NCBI GenBank assembly: GCA_947626535.1
Contig: CANQSO010000003.1
Location: 1-48,597, forward strand
DNA: 48,597 nt
Direction of reading: 5' to 3'
DNA from: an uncultured Bacilli bacterium
Lineage (GTDB): Bacteria > Bacillota_I > Bacilli_A > RF39 > UBA660
The notes under the pieces were generated by a model. That model saw only the letters and a list, made by a program, of their open reading frames with translations. It was not told where the DNA came from and did not search any database. How positions within the stretch are numbered: position 1 is the first letter of the stretch; every line of letters starts with the position of its first letter. The translations under genes and the position numbers were made by a program. Below, in pieces: positions 18,401 to 29,251 of this stretch.

Positions 18401-21400
18401 CAGCAGTAAGCTCTTTAGGTTGAATACTTTTTAATGCTTGAATATTTTTATCTAATGAACCATCTTCATTTAGTTCTATTGCTTCTTGTAATTTTTCACG
18501 AACATTTCCACTTAAATATTCAGCTGATGTTACCCAAGTATCTTTATGTCTTTGTTTTGAAATTGTTGGTTCTTTATAAATCAAACCATCTAATTCTTCA
18601 AATACTTCATCTTCACTTTTATTAATTAAATTTGCTATATAAGGAATATCTACTAAACCTCTTTCATTTAATGAAATACTAAGTGCCTCAATAGAATTAT
18701 CAGCTTTTTCTATTTCTTTTGGTTTTCTTATTGTTCTTTCGTGAAATACTAAACCTTTTTTATAAAGTACTTTATCATCTTCTTTATATTCATCTTCAAT
18801 TGACGCTAGTAAATAACAGTCTGGGTCATCTGCAAATGCTTTCATATTTGCTTTATCATTTAAGAAACCATATTTTTTAACAAAACTATCATATTTTGCA
18901 TTTAATTCTTTTTGAACATTAACTAACTCGTTATCATCATCACTAGCTAATTGAATATCAAAAAGTTTCTTTAAACTATCTCTTATACCTATCATACCTA
19001 AGACGCGTTCAAAAACTTTTCCATCTTGTTTTGCGAGTGGAATCATAACTGAATCCACTCTTTGATAAATTTTATTATCAATTAAAACATAAGCATTATT
19101 TTTTACATTAGGTAGTGCTTGTAATACATCTTCTTCTTTTTCAATATTTTCATATTCTACTTTTTCATAAATGTTGCTATCAAATTTATTTATAACATCA
19201 TTAAGCATACTATTTAAGTCTTTATCTTCATCTGCTAATAAAACTGTATTATCACTACCATACATTGATTTATCATGTCCCATTTTTCCAAGTAACATAT
19301 CAGGGTGTTCAATATAATATTGATTTAAGGATATTTCATTTTCATCTAATGAAACATTTAACCAACTTGGATTAGCTTCTAAATCTATTTTACATTTCTT
19401 CTTCAAGAAAATAACATCACTATCAACTTTAGTATTTGCGATATTTTTAAATGTATTTTGTGGTAATCTAAAAGCTCCTATTAAGTCAGCACGTTCAGCA
19501 ATATACTTTCTTACTTTATCGTCAACTTTATCAAGTGTTCCAGTTGAAGTAACAAATGCAATTATTCCTCCAGCCCTAACCTTATCTAATGTTTTTTGAA
19601 AATAATAATCATGAATCAAAAAATTTGTCTTTTTATATTTCCTATCATATACCGAAACATTTCCAAATGGAATATTACTAATTGCAACATCAAAAAAGTT
19701 ATCTTGATAATTTGTATTTTCATAACCATTAATTTCAATTTTAGCATTAGGATATAATTTCTTAGCAATTCTTCCACTTATACTATCAAGTTCTATTCCG
19801 TATAAGTTAGAATTTTCTAATTCTTTAGGAATATTTCCAAAAAAATTACCAATTCCCATTGATGGCTCTAAGATATTACCTTTACTAAATCCCATTCTAT
19901 TTAGTATTTTCCACATTGTTTTAATTACATTATTTGGAGTATAAAATGAAGTTAAAGTTGATTCTCTAGCTTTAATATATTCTTCATCATTTAAAATATT
20001 TTTTAATTCTTTATATTCGCTTGACCATTCTTCTTTTCTTTCGTCAAATGCTTCAGGTATTCCACCCCATCCTGTGTATTTTGCCAAAATATCTTGTTCT
20101 TCTTTAGTAGCGTTTCTATTTTCATTTTCAAGATTCTTAAGTAATTTTATAGCCTCTACATTATTTTTAAATTTTGTTTTAGCACCACCATAATCAATAT
20201 CATTTTCAATAGCATAATTAGTTGGTTGAATATTTCTTTTTTCATAATCTTTTATTTCATTACCATCAAAATCATAATATCTATATTTTTTTTCGGATAA
20301 TGTCATACCATATTCACCTGGTATTAAGGATTGTTCTACTGTTCTATAATAATAATCTGGTTTGTCATTAACTTTATCTGTTTTAGGACTTATTATTTCT
20401 TCATCTTCTATAGATTCTTCTTTTGGTTCTTCTCTTGATTCATCAAAAAGATTTAATTGTTGCTGATAATTATTCATTTGAATATTATCATCTACTTCTT
20501 TTTCTTCTTCTATATCATCATCTTCATAATCCATATCATAACTATCCATATAATCTTCAGGAATTATAAATTCATCTTGATTCAAATGTCTATCAACGGC
20601 TTCATCAAATAATTCATCATATTCTTGTTCAGTCAATTTATAATTATCGATAAAATTACCATCTTTACTAGATTTAACATCATCAATTTGATAAACGTCA
20701 CTTAACCCAGCTTGTATTTTCTGCATACTTTCTAAAGCATTATTATATAATTCTTTTATTTCATCATATTGATAATATTCGTTTAAGCAAAAATTATTTA
20801 TATAGTCATTTACTTCATCTTCCGTATATTTATTATGTATATAATTTTCTGCTAAATTATTAACATATTTTTCTGTTTCCTTTTCACGTTCTTCTATTGA
20901 TAAAATAATGGTATCTAAATCTTCTTCTATAATTTCACCAACATTAGTATCTTCAACAAGTCCAATAGAATTATCATCTTTATCAACACCTATAAATTTA
21001 TAAACTATATCAAAATCTTCAATTTCTTCTTCTTCAAAACGTTCAGAGTTTACTTCATCTTCTGCTTTTCTAACATAAGTTTTACCAATATATTTAGAAA
21101 TATCAATTTGTTTATCTTCTTTTACTTCTTCACTAGCATTATCATTAAATAATTCTTGTTCTTGTAAAATATTTTCACTTTTTAGTTTTTCATTTTGTTC
21201 AACATTTAATACATTTTTTTCCTCGTCATCTCTAGTATTATGAATAGAATCAATATCTTCTCTTTTTATTATTTCATTTTCCACATAATAATCTAGCAAT
21301 AAAACTGTATCTTGTATATCTTCTAAAGTTTCATAATATCGTTCTACATATCTCTTATCTTCTTCAATTTTATCTTTTAAATCATTCAAATCAGTTAAAT

Positions 21401-22553
21401 TATATTTATCACATAAAATATCTAAAAATTGATAAGCGTCATTTAAGTCTTTTAAATTGTAATTATTATTTAGTATATTATTTTTATTTTTTTCTAATTT
21501 CTCTAATTTTTCCAATAACTCTATTTTTGGGAATTTTCTCTCTGCAATTAATTTTTCATAAGATTTATAAACGTCATTCCAAGTATATTTATATTTTATA
21601 TCATCATCTGTAGTTAAATAAAAGCCTTTTGAATCGTAATCAACAAATCCCTGTGTACCATTTAAAAAATAGTATGTTCTTCCACCTATTCCAAAACAAT
21701 TTCTTAATTCTTTTATTGCCGTCTGTTCATCATTAATAGTAGTTATAATTCGATATATTCCTTCTCCACCTTTTTGAGTATAATTTCCTATTTTTAAAGC
21801 ATTTTCAAATTCCATTTCTCTAGGATTTTCAGTTTCAAATAATGATGTTTGAAAATGTTTTTCATGAGTTGTATCATTCTTAATCTCTTTATTTTCTTCT
21901 TGTACTTCTTTTTTTATTTCATTTTTTAATTTCTTTTCTATATTTTTTATTTCAAACATTAAATTTCTATAAAAGAAATAACTTACATCTAATATGTATC
22001 CAAAATTTGTTTTTTCTATATTTTTCAAATTATTTTGATATTCAACATTTTTAAAACTTTCATCAATATTGTAACCACATTTATTCAATGTTAATAAACT
22101 TGTCGTAAATGCCACAAAATTTGTTTCTTGTTCATTAAAATTCAATTCTTTGCTTTTAATTAAACATTTAGTTATCATATTTAATGATTTAAAAAACATA
22201 TTATTATTATCTTCTAAATTTATGTTATATTTTTCTTTTAACTCATTAATAACATTATCAGCATATTGTTTATCAAATTTTTGAAATACTATATTTTTTC
22301 CATAAGTTTGAGATATATCAAACAAATAAAAATTAGAATTATTTATTCCTGTTAGTTTTACACCATGTTGTCCAGCAATTATTTTCCTACCAATACTATT
22401 CCAATCGTCATAAGTTGCAAACATCTTACCTTTAGGAAAATATTGATATAGTTTTACTATATTATCAATATTATAATAATTTGCTTTATAAAATTGTGAA
22501 GAATACTTTAAAAATTCTAACAAATTTTCCTTAATATTAAACTCCTGTATCAT
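15468..22553 (-). CDS. Very large polyvalent ICE protein: ArdC-like N-terminus, N6-adenine methylase-like domain, SNF2-like helicase
   Basis: N-terminal [39 protein letters not shown] and [25 protein letters not shown] (methylase motifs); [35 protein letters not shown] (helicase motifs). Confidence 0.9.
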   Translation of the reverse strand: MIQEFNIKENLLEFLKYSSQFYKANYYNIDNIVKLYQYFPKGKMFATYDDWNSIGRKIIAGQHGVKLTGINNSNFYLFDISQTYGKNIVFQKFDKQYADNVINELKEKYNINLEDNNNMFFKSLNMITKCLIKSKELNFNEQETNFVAFTTSLLTLNKCGYNIDESFKNVEYQNNLKNIEKTNFGYILDVSYFFYRNLMFEIKNIEKKLKNEIKKEVQEENKEIKNDTTHEKHFQTSLFETENPREMEFENALKIGNYTQKGGEGIYRIITTINDEQTAIKELRNCFGIGGRTYYFLNGTQGFVDYDSKGFYLTTDDDIKYKYTWNDVYKSYEKLIAERKFPKIELLEKLEKLEKNKNNILNNNYNLKDLNDAYQFLDILCDKYNLTDLNDLKDKIEEDKRYVERYYETLEDIQDTVLLLDYYVENEIIKREDIDSIHNTRDDEEKNVLNVEQNEKLKSENILQEQELFNDNASEEVKEDKQIDISKYIGKTYVRKAEDEVNSERFEEEEIEDFDIVYKFIGVDKDDNSIGLVEDTNVGEIIEEDLDTIILSIEEREKETEKYVNNLAENYIHNKYTEDEVNDYINNFCLNEYYQYDEIKELYNNALESMQKIQAGLSDVYQIDDVKSSKDGNFIDNYKLTEQEYDELFDEAVDRHLNQDEFIIPEDYMDSYDMDYEDDDIEEEKEVDDNIQMNNYQQQLNLFDESREEPKEESIEDEEIISPKTDKVNDKPDYYYRTVEQSLIPGEYGMTLSEKKYRYYDFDGNEIKDYEKRNIQPTNYAIENDIDYGGAKTKFKNNVEAIKLLKNLENENRNATKEEQDILAKYTGWGGIPEAFDERKEEWSSEYKELKNILNDEEYIKARESTLTSFYTPNNVIKTMWKILNRMGFSKGNILEPSMGIGNFFGNIPKELENSNLYGIELDSISGRIAKKLYPNAKIEINGYENTNYQDNFFDVAISNIPFGNVSVYDRKYKKTNFLIHDYYFQKTLDKVRAGGIIAFVTSTGTLDKVDDKVRKYIAERADLIGAFRLPQNTFKNIANTKVDSDVIFLKKKCKIDLEANPSWLNVSLDENEISLNQYYIEHPDMLLGKMGHDKSMYGSDNTVLLADEDKDLNSMLNDVINKFDSNIYEKVEYENIEKEEDVLQALPNVKNNAYVLIDNKIYQRVDSVMIPLAKQDGKVFERVLGMIGIRDSLKKLFDIQLASDDDNELVNVQKELNAKYDSFVKKYGFLNDKANMKAFADDPDCYLLASIEDEYKEDDKVLYKKGLVFHERTIRKPKEIEKADNSIEALSISLNERGLVDIPYIANLINKSEDEVFEELDGLIYKEPTISKQRHKDTWVTSAEYLSGNVREKLQEAIELNEDGSLDKNIQALKSIQPKELTAEEIDISLGAVWIPPDYIKRFCIDLLDISYRYEDKLFIDYVPEMNSWILQRAGVNFEYGNIKNTKTWGTSRADALTLIKSSLNLKMISIFDRDDDMNYVFNAKETAIAREKQDEIKEEFKNWIYRNEDIKKELVDLYNKKFNSIKLREYDGSNLEFKGMSSSIQLREHQKNAVARILFGGNTLLAHTVGAGKTFEMATACMELKRLGVTNKPMFVVPNHLTEQWGSEFLKLYPNANILVASKKDFQKNNRKKLMARIATGEWDAVIIGHSSFGKIPVSKELEIEHINEEIRNISIAIDRLKNVHGEGLSVKKMESTQKSLSNNLKKLLDSPKDDGVTFEELGVDYLFVDEAHEFKNLALFSKMTNVSGVSQVASQKASDLYMKIQYLEKQNPNKCVVFATGTPISNSMAELYTMQKFLQYDTLKKLGLDYFDSWASVFGQTVTTLELSPEGSGFRNKTRFAKFNNVPELLSLFKNVADVQTAKTLKLPVPKLKFNRYEIISAPKSEEITKYIEELVERSEDIKNGEVSPHEDNMLKVTNDGRKAALDLRLIDENMPDLANSKVNIAIENIFKIYEDTKDKKSTQLVFCDLSTPKNDGSFNVYDDIKAKLINKGVNENEIAFIHNADSDQKKAELFEDVRNGKVRILLGSTSKMGAGMNVQNKLIALHHLDCPWRPSDIEQREGRILRQGNENEEVQIFRYVTEGSFDGYSYQLVETKANFINQIMTSEVGTRTMNDVDDSALSYAEVKAIATGDPLIMEKFKIENDLKQISLLKSRYESSKREMEYDVTVNYPKRLKESENKLKAIESDIPKVVDISGEKFFIEIKGINYNERTDASQKLQEVISSIGYEKELIGHISNFEIIGFKDGLMKLNHYYLKGENKYPIELSTNMLGNIIKIENVLKSIPEKAKEEKENIENLKKQILQTQEELNKPFNKEEELKDLLIKKEKIYKKLGINENEENIVNPLEENEKQTEMEI

Positions 22554-23142
22554 TTTCTATCAACTCCCCCTCTATTACAACTCGATAATTATCATTATTA
22601 TTTTTACAAGTAATTAATGTTATTGTTGATGTAGATTTATTTTGCATAACTGGTGTAGAATTAGACATAGATATTTCTTTATTATTAGTTACTAAATAAT
22701 GATATTTTTTGCTTTTATAATAAACATAAATATCATCATTTTTCTTTAATTTATAAATATTTTTAAAAAAGGAGACAACGGTATTACCATTATGAGCAAA
22801 TAAAATAAAATTACTATTTTGTTCATTAGGCATTTTGGAAGTTGGATAAATACTTACTGCTCTATTCATTGAATAAAATGACCAGTCGCTTTTTACAATA
22901 CCAGTTTTTAAATTAATTACAGGTATTTCAATAACTGCTACATAATTTTCATTATTTCTATTATTTAATACTGTTTGTGTTTTATCTTTTTCATTTACTT
23001 GTGTATTATAATTATCAAAAAATACTTCCAAATTTTGTTGTTGTTCAACAATTGTTTTTCTTTCATTATTTATGGTTAAATTATAGAAAATAAGACTTGC
23101 AATAATTATAATTAGACCTATTAACTTAATACATTTATTCAT
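22537..23142 (-). CDS. Sortase
   Basis: N-terminal [10 protein letters not shown] (catalytic His), [10 protein letters not shown] (Cys), YRVVIEGEL (Arg). Confidence 0.9.
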   Translation of the reverse strand: MNKCIKLIGLIIIIASLIFYNLTINNERKTIVEQQQNLEVFFDNYNTQVNEKDKTQTVLNNRNNENYVAVIEIPVINLKTGIVKSDWSFYSMNRAVSIYPTSKMPNEQNSNFILFAHNGNTVVSFFKNIYKLKKNDDIYVYYKSKKYHYLVTNNKEISMSNSTPVMQNKSTSTITLITCKNNNDNYRVVIEGELIENDTGV

Positions 23143-23151
23143 TTTTCATAC

Positions 23152-23361
23152 CTAATCTTTTTTCATATAATCAAATATAACAATATCTAATACATCACAT
23201 ATTTTTAAGATAAGAAAAAAATCGGGATTATCAACTTTTCCCAATTCTATATCTTCAATTGTTTCTTTATCAGTATAAGATAATTTTGCAAGTCTACCTC
23301 TACTCATTCCCCAACTTTGTCTTTCCTTTTTTAACACATAACCTAAATTATCTATAAACAT
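23152..23361 (-). CDS. XRE-family helix-turn-helix protein
   Basis: GYVLKKERQSWGMSRGRLAKLSYTDKETIEDIELGK. Confidence 0.85.
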   Translation of the reverse strand: MFIDNLGYVLKKERQSWGMSRGRLAKLSYTDKETIEDIELGKVDNPDFFLILKICDVLDIVIFDYMKKD

Positions 23362-23375
23362 TCTTACTACCCCCT

Positions 23376-25472
23376 TTATTTAACTTTTATTTCTAATCTA
23401 TTTTCATACTTTTCATCAGGAAACATTTTAAAATTAAATTCATATTCATCTTCATTAATTAATTGCACTAAATTCTCTAACTTTATTTGCGATAATGGTA
23501 TTGGAAAACCTATTACACAAACTACTTTATTTTCTTCTTCATAAAATTCAGTTTTATATTGTAAAGAATCTAACTGTATTTTTAAGTTGTTAATTAAATT
23601 ATCAAGTTTTTCTTTTTGACTTTCTAAGGTTAAATCTTTCACATTTAACAATTTATTTCTTCCACTTTTAATATCTTCAACAGTATAATAATAATCTGTA
23701 AATCTCTTTAAAGGACAACTTTTTCTTTGAATCATACCATCTTTAAATATTTTAAATTTTTTATAAAATACTGTATCTCTTAAAATTGGATGACCTACTA
23801 TTGGAAATATTATTGTTTTGTAATGTAACTGTTTTATTTCATCAGCCGTTAGTAGTGGCCTACCAATTAAATTAGTGCCTTTACTTCCACTTGCATTTAT
23901 GTTACTTAAAGAATAATTAATTGATGATGTTTCTAATGTTTTTGTTCCTAATAATTTACTAATTCTTTCAGCCGTATCTTGTGTATTAGTTTTTAAATAT
24001 GCTAAACCAGAATTATCTAAAATTGTTTGAGCAACTTCTTTACCATATACATTATCAAGTTGACTAAAAGACTGAATATACATATGAAATCTTAGTCCTC
24101 TTGACCTAGCTACTGAAATAATTGTTTCTATTTCTGGTAATGGTGGACAGTTGGCAAACTCATCTAAAATCCAGTCAATTTCTATTTTAGTTTTCTTTTC
24201 TTCTCTTGAATTAGCATATTTTGTTATTTCACGATAAAGTAACCCAATTATTATTGTTATTAAATTAAAATATATTTTTTCTTCATCAGGAACAATAATA
24301 TAAAATGCCGTTGGTACTTTGCCTAAAATATCTAACGGAAATGAAGAACTTGATATTATATTTTCAACATTAATATCATCAAACAAAGACATTTTTTCAT
24401 TAAAGACACTAGTTATAGATTTATATGTATTTTCACTACTAGCTAATATTGATGTTAAACTATCTTTACTCTTAGAGCCATACGGTTTTGATTCGATATA
24501 TCTTTTAAATTCTTCGGCATTATCTTCGGGCATAGAACTATTTTGAAATTTCTTTATTGCCGATAAAGTTATTTGACATCTTTCAATTTTTTTACTTTTA
24601 TAATCTTCTAAAAATAAACCTATTATTCCCTCCAATAAATTTCTAGCTGAATTATTCCAAAACGGGTCTTTTGTATCCTTTTCATTCATAATCATTGAAC
24701 TTATAAATGTTATTAATCTATTACACTCAGCATAATGATATAAAGACTTATTTTCATAATCTTGCTTTTTCTCTGTATCATCTTGAATACATTTTTCTAT
24801 AATAGATATATTACTTTCTAAATTTAATAAATGGTTTGTTGAATAATAATCTTTATCTTCAAATTCTTTATCGCTATTTATATAATCACATTCTTCTTTA
24901 TATATTTTTTTTCGATTTTTCATTTCGATAATTTTATTATCTAATTCATAAACATTATTTTCATTATCCATATATTTTTCATATTCTAATATACATGGTT
25001 CAAGCAAATTTATTTTATCCGAATTTTCTGGATGACGGAAATCAATTGTAATAATATTATAATTTTTTTCTTGAAACATTTTACTTGTTTTTGAAAAAAT
25101 TTCACCTTTAGGATCTGTTATAAAAACTGACCTATGTGTTTTAGCATTCGCAATAAATGAACATAATGGCAAAACACTTGTTGATGATTTACCACTTCCT
25201 GTTGAACCTAAATATACCCAGTGAGGTGTTTCATAATCAAACCATACATTTTTTAAGTTTTTATCAAAATAAATAGGAAAACCTACTTTATCAATATTAT
25301 TGAGGTTTTCCTTTTTAAAATTCTTCTTAATCTCTTGTACTGTTGACCATCTTGCTGAACCATGTTCATTACTATTTTTTAATTTTTGTTTAGACATTCT
25401 TGGTTCAATATAATACATAAAAAATACGATTAGTAAAATTAGCAATAAAATTATTATATAACTGTAATTCAT
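23376..25472 (-). CDS. Type IV coupling protein, VirD4/TraG family
   Basis: N-terminal TM; YLGSTGSGKSSTSVLP (Walker A), IDWILDEFANCPPLPEIETIISVARSRGLRFHMYIQSFSQL (Walker B region). Confidence 0.95.
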   Translation of the reverse strand: MNYSYIIILLLILLIVFFMYYIEPRMSKQKLKNSNEHGSARWSTVQEIKKNFKKENLNNIDKVGFPIYFDKNLKNVWFDYETPHWVYLGSTGSGKSSTSVLPLCSFIANAKTHRSVFITDPKGEIFSKTSKMFQEKNYNIITIDFRHPENSDKINLLEPCILEYEKYMDNENNVYELDNKIIEMKNRKKIYKEECDYINSDKEFEDKDYYSTNHLLNLESNISIIEKCIQDDTEKKQDYENKSLYHYAECNRLITFISSMIMNEKDTKDPFWNNSARNLLEGIIGLFLEDYKSKKIERCQITLSAIKKFQNSSMPEDNAEEFKRYIESKPYGSKSKDSLTSILASSENTYKSITSVFNEKMSLFDDINVENIISSSSFPLDILGKVPTAFYIIVPDEEKIYFNLITIIIGLLYREITKYANSREEKKTKIEIDWILDEFANCPPLPEIETIISVARSRGLRFHMYIQSFSQLDNVYGKEVAQTILDNSGLAYLKTNTQDTAERISKLLGTKTLETSSINYSLSNINASGSKGTNLIGRPLLTADEIKQLHYKTIIFPIVGHPILRDTVFYKKFKIFKDGMIQRKSCPLKRFTDYYYTVEDIKSGRNKLLNVKDLTLESQKEKLDNLINNLKIQLDSLQYKTEFYEEENKVVCVIGFPIPLSQIKLENLVQLINEDEYEFNFKMFPDEKYENRLEIKVK

Positions 25473-25475
25473 ATC

Positions 25476-25739
25476 TTATTCCTTACTATCTATTAAAGTT
25501 ATTTCTTCAAGACTTCTTTTAAAATCTTTTTTTATTTCAATTAAAAGATTATTAATACTTTTTTGAATCACATCTTTTTCCGTTTCATTTTTTTGCTCCA
25601 ATTTTGCTATACTTTTATCTAATTTTTTTATATTATTATTTATTCCTTTAGAATATCTTTCACTATTTTCAAACTGTTTTTGTAAATTTTGAAACTCATT
25701 ATTTAATTTTAAAAAATCCATAAATATCCCACCTTTCAC
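25476..25739 (-). CDS. Small coiled-coil hypothetical protein
   Basis: 87-aa, heptad-like composition between T4CP and upstream ORF. Confidence 0.5.
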   Translation of the reverse strand: MKGGIFMDFLKLNNEFQNLQKQFENSERYSKGINNNIKKLDKSIAKLEQKNETEKDVIQKSINNLLIEIKKDFKRSLEEITLIDSKE

Positions 25740-25741
25740 TA

Positions 25742-26929
25742 TTACATTTCTAAATCATTGTCTTTTGAATTTTTAATATTTTTATCTTCAACTTTTTGAA
25801 GTTCTTTACTCAATGTAGGATTAGAACTTGCTATAACATATAGCAACATAATCTTTTCATTTGTAAATGAATCAAGTTCCTTGTCATTTTCATATTTTAA
25901 ATAACTACGCAATGAATATGAATTATTTTTTTCATACCATTTCTCGTTTATTTTATCATTTTTACATTCACTAATTAAATAATCAGCAATTTTTTTAGAT
26001 TCATCTTCACTTATATATGAAAATTTATCATTTAATTGTAATTCATTTAATAATAGCAAATCTTTATCTTCAAATTCTTTAACAATATTATCATTATTTA
26101 TAGCAACATATTTATTATTAGCATAATAAAAGTCTACTCCACTTTCATACGACGCAACATAAGTATATTTATTAATATCTTTACAAGATAATTTATTTAT
26201 CACATTATCTAATCTTTTTAGCTTTTCTTCATCAGTATATATTTTATCTTCTTCCATAATATCAATATTTTCTTTAGACTTCGTAACTCTAAGTATATCT
26301 CGACTAGTTATAAATCTTTCTTTGCAATACTTTTTATAGTTTTCTATTCCCTCTTTATATTTTTCTTCTAAAGATTCGTCGCCATATATTTCATTTTTTA
26401 TAATATTTCTAATTCCTAAATGGGAAGATAAAGGCATATATGCTACTAAATTATTTTTAAATAAATCAAAAATGATTTGTTCTGAATCTTCCATAGGGTG
26501 TGGCTCTTGTACTAAAAAATCTTTACTATTTGTTATATATATTCCATCATCACTAGCATAATATTTATTATCATCTTTAGTTGTTAAAATATATTCCATA
26601 TCACTTGGTTTTGTTTTTGCAAAACTTCTTATACTACTATGGTCATTAAATGCTTGAATAATATCCCATTTATCCACACTAGCTAAATATTGTATATCTA
26701 ATTTATTATTATATATTTCATCTAATAAATAATAAGCATAGTCATCAGCTCCAGCTCTAGTATATTCATCATGTAACCAACACTCATTTGAAAGATTTAC
26801 AATTGTTTCTATAGTATCATTATCAATATCTTCATCATATTCTTTACAAACTTGTACTAATAATATATTCCTTAAATTATTTTTAACTTCTTCTGACATA
26901 TCATCATATAATTTTATTAATGATTTCAT
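25742..26929 (-). CDS. Hypothetical ICE protein
   Basis: Track ORF starts at 26986; ATG at 26929 (MKSLIKLYDDM) overlaps by ATGA the stop of a small upstream ORF, so this start is preferred. Confidence 0.7.
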   Translation of the reverse strand: MKSLIKLYDDMSEEVKNNLRNILLVQVCKEYDEDIDNDTIETIVNLSNECWLHDEYTRAGADDYAYYLLDEIYNNKLDIQYLASVDKWDIIQAFNDHSSIRSFAKTKPSDMEYILTTKDDNKYYASDDGIYITNSKDFLVQEPHPMEDSEQIIFDLFKNNLVAYMPLSSHLGIRNIIKNEIYGDESLEEKYKEGIENYKKYCKERFITSRDILRVTKSKENIDIMEEDKIYTDEEKLKRLDNVINKLSCKDINKYTYVASYESGVDFYYANNKYVAINNDNIVKEFEDKDLLLLNELQLNDKFSYISEDESKKIADYLISECKNDKINEKWYEKNNSYSLRSYLKYENDKELDSFTNEKIMLLYVIASSNPTLSKELQKVEDKNIKNSKDNDLEM

Positions 26930-27075
26930 TTCACATCGCCTTTCCTTTCTAAAACGCCCTGTTCCATTTCTTCTATTTGTGAACATATGCTAGCCATTTT
27001 TAATATCCCATATAAAAATAATGCAAGCATAATAATTGGGCATACAAAAAATAACATTAAAATTAAAAATTCCAT
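26926..27075 (-). CDS. Small membrane protein (49 aa), absent from the supplied ORF track
   Basis: Translation MEFLILMLFFVCPIIMLALFLYGILKMASICSQIEEMEQGVLERKGDVK*; preceded by GGAGGTGATGTAGA and translationally coupled (ATGA) to the next gene. Confidence 0.75.
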   Translation of the reverse strand: MEFLILMLFFVCPIIMLALFLYGILKMASICSQIEEMEQGVLERKGDVK

Positions 27076-27081
27076 TCTACA

Positions 27082-28434
27082 TCACCTCCAACTATTTTTT
27101 TCATAATCTTTATTAACAAATAATTCATGAAACTCTTTTGCATATTCTTCCATCTCTTCATTTAAGTTTTTTACTGCTTTCATAACATTTTGACTTATAA
27201 TAAATTTTTGATAGTTAGTATTTCCAGATAAGTTGTTTTTTAAAAGCATTAATTTTAAATCTTTATTTTTATATCTTTGATATTGCTCATAAGATAATTC
27301 TTGTAATAAGTCATCTAATGTTATTTTGTTTTCAGTATTTTTTGTTTTTAAAGTATTATATATTTTATTTGTTCTAAACATTGCATGATTAACTATTGCA
27401 TTTGATATAAAGCTATCTATATATTTTTCTTTTGTAATTACTAATTTATTTTCCTTTAAATTTTTTTCAAAATGATTTTGTTCATTTATTTTTAAGTAAT
27501 AATTATTTAACTTCTTTAAATCATTATTAACTTTTGACTTTTCTTTATATAAAATTGAACTCTTATCATCAAATAAATACTTTTTAATTTCATTAGTTAA
27601 AGATTTAATTTCTAAACCTATTTCATTATTTTTAATTGAACCATATTTAACTTTCTTTCCAACATTTCCATCTCTATACATATTTATTAGATAACCTAAT
27701 TTAATTATCTTCTCTTCCATTTTGATATTTTTAATATCTTTTAAAATAAAATTTTTATCTTTAGAATTAAAATATTTTTTTAATTCATCAATATCTTTAT
27801 TTAAATTAGTTATTAATGGTTTCATTATTGATTTTCTTTCTAATGAAATTACTGTTTGATTTAATAAAAATTCTCTTTCATCTTTTGTAATCATTCCTAA
27901 TCTTCGATAATTTATTTTTCCATCACGATTCATATAATTAGGTTTTAATTCTGTAAATGCTAAATGAATATGTAAATGATTTGTATTACCATGTATTGAA
28001 AAACAATATCGCATTTTTTTTATATCAACAAAACCACATTTTTTTAAAAACTTTGGTATTACTTCTTTAGCCATTACATTTTCTAATTCTTTAATTGTAA
28101 TTGTTTGATTTAACCATTCATTATCAAAACTTATTACACCTTTCCATAAGTTAGAATTTTCATTTGCTTTGATAAATTGCTTTTTTATTTTTTCTACATC
28201 TTTTGATGTAGCATATTTACCATTTTCCATAATTAGATTTAATTTGTTGTCTTGTTTACTACCCATATAATAATCAATCATTCCAACAACTTCTTTATTT
28301 TTATCAGCATAATAGTCAATCATATTATTAATATCAGTTTTAATTTTTTTAGTATCTTTTGAATTATGATTTAAAGGATTATTTAAACCATAAGTATACT
28401 TTCCTTTATAAATAACTTTAGGCGAGTTCATCAT
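27082..28434 (-). CDS. Conjugative relaxase (MobP/MobL-like)
   Basis: HGNTNHLHIHLAFTELKPNYMNRDGKINYRR, the HxHxH metal-binding motif of mobilization relaxases. Confidence 0.85.
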   Translation of the reverse strand: MMNSPKVIYKGKYTYGLNNPLNHNSKDTKKIKTDINNMIDYYADKNKEVVGMIDYYMGSKQDNKLNLIMENGKYATSKDVEKIKKQFIKANENSNLWKGVISFDNEWLNQTITIKELENVMAKEVIPKFLKKCGFVDIKKMRYCFSIHGNTNHLHIHLAFTELKPNYMNRDGKINYRRLGMITKDEREFLLNQTVISLERKSIMKPLITNLNKDIDELKKYFNSKDKNFILKDIKNIKMEEKIIKLGYLINMYRDGNVGKKVKYGSIKNNEIGLEIKSLTNEIKKYLFDDKSSILYKEKSKVNNDLKKLNNYYLKINEQNHFEKNLKENKLVITKEKYIDSFISNAIVNHAMFRTNKIYNTLKTKNTENKITLDDLLQELSYEQYQRYKNKDLKLMLLKNNLSGNTNYQKFIISQNVMKAVKNLNEEMEEYAKEFHELFVNKDYEKNSWR

Positions 28435-28768
28435 TTTTCTTCTTTATATATTCTTGAAAAACTAAATCGTCTTTAACATTTCTATTTTTAGGAAAGCCAC
28501 TATTAACAAAAATTTGTTTTACTAAATTTGTTAGCCAAACATTTTTTTTCTTTAAATCTATTAAATCATTTTCAATATTTTCTAATTTTAAAATTATATC
28601 TTTTTTTTCTTCATAAGCATTTGTATCTTTTAAATTATTAATATAATAAGCAATACTTTCATTAACCATTTTTGTTACTGTACTATTTTTTTCTTTAGCA
28701 ATTAATTTCAATGCTTCAGAATTTAGTTTTGTGATACGCACAGTTATTTTTATTTTTTTATCATTCAT
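28418..28768 (-). CDS. Relaxosome accessory protein (MobC/RHH-like)
   Basis: KITVRITKLNSEALKLIAKEKNSTVTKMVNESIAYYI (ribbon-helix-helix-like), overlaps the relaxase gene. Confidence 0.65.
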   Translation of the reverse strand: MNDKKIKITVRITKLNSEALKLIAKEKNSTVTKMVNESIAYYINNLKDTNAYEEKKDIILKLENIENDLIDLKKKNVWLTNLVKQIFVNSGFPKNRNVKDDLVFQEYIKKKNDELA

Positions 28769-28784
28769 ATTCTACTCCAATTTT

Positions 28785-28937
28785 TTAATTTTTAGTCTTA
28801 CTAATAAATGCTTGTATACCAAATTCAATTAATTCTATTAGTTGCTTATTTAAACTTATATTATTTTCTTTAGCTAATATTTTTACTCTTGTCCACAACT
28901 CTTGTGGAATCCGAAATGTTATCCTTTTTATTCTCAT
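28785..28937 (-). CDS. Ribbon-helix-helix (Arc-like) DNA-binding protein
   Basis: MRIKRITFRIPQELWTRVKILAKENNISLNKQLIELIEFGIQ; ATG at 28937 with GGAG upstream preferred over the TTG start at 28988. Confidence 0.7.
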   Translation of the reverse strand: MRIKRITFRIPQELWTRVKILAKENNISLNKQLIELIEFGIQAFISKTKN

Positions 28938-28964
28938 AATCTCATCACTCCATTTCATTTTTTT

Positions 28965-29194
28965 TAATTGTTGACTGGCACTTTTCAACTTTTATTCTTA
29001 AATTTAGCTTATTATTTCAAATGAGCATAAGTGTTGGACACCATAAAAAGCGTTTTTCTAATAAAACACTAATCTTTTTATGGTGTCATTCTATTTTTGC
29101 ACTTGCAAAAAATATGGCAACTTTTAAAAAAGTGCCAGTCAACAATTATGTTTTTCTCTTATATTGCTAAATTTATTTGTTGAAAAGTGCCAGT
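28965..29194. other. Candidate origin of transfer (oriT) with multiple inverted repeats
   Basis: Perfect 21-bp IR 28965-28985/29128-29148, a third inverted copy at 29179-29194, and a perfect 14-bp stem 29037-29050/29074-29087, lying beside RHH/MobC/relaxase genes. Confidence 0.6.
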
Positions 29195-29251
29195 TATATT
29201 TGCCATCTTTTACTTATTTTTAACTTTTTTTGTATGGCAAGTTATTTTTAA

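Noticed and set aside
16696-18625. Plus-strand ORFs at 16696..16968 and 18434..18625
   Set aside because: Antisense to the methylase/helicase gene; no RBS or motif evidence.
24319-24546. Plus-strand ORF within virD4-like gene
   Set aside because: Antisense shadow ORF.
28965-29194. CRISPR array
   Set aside because: The repeats are inverted, only three copies with unequal spacing, no cas genes; fits oriT better.
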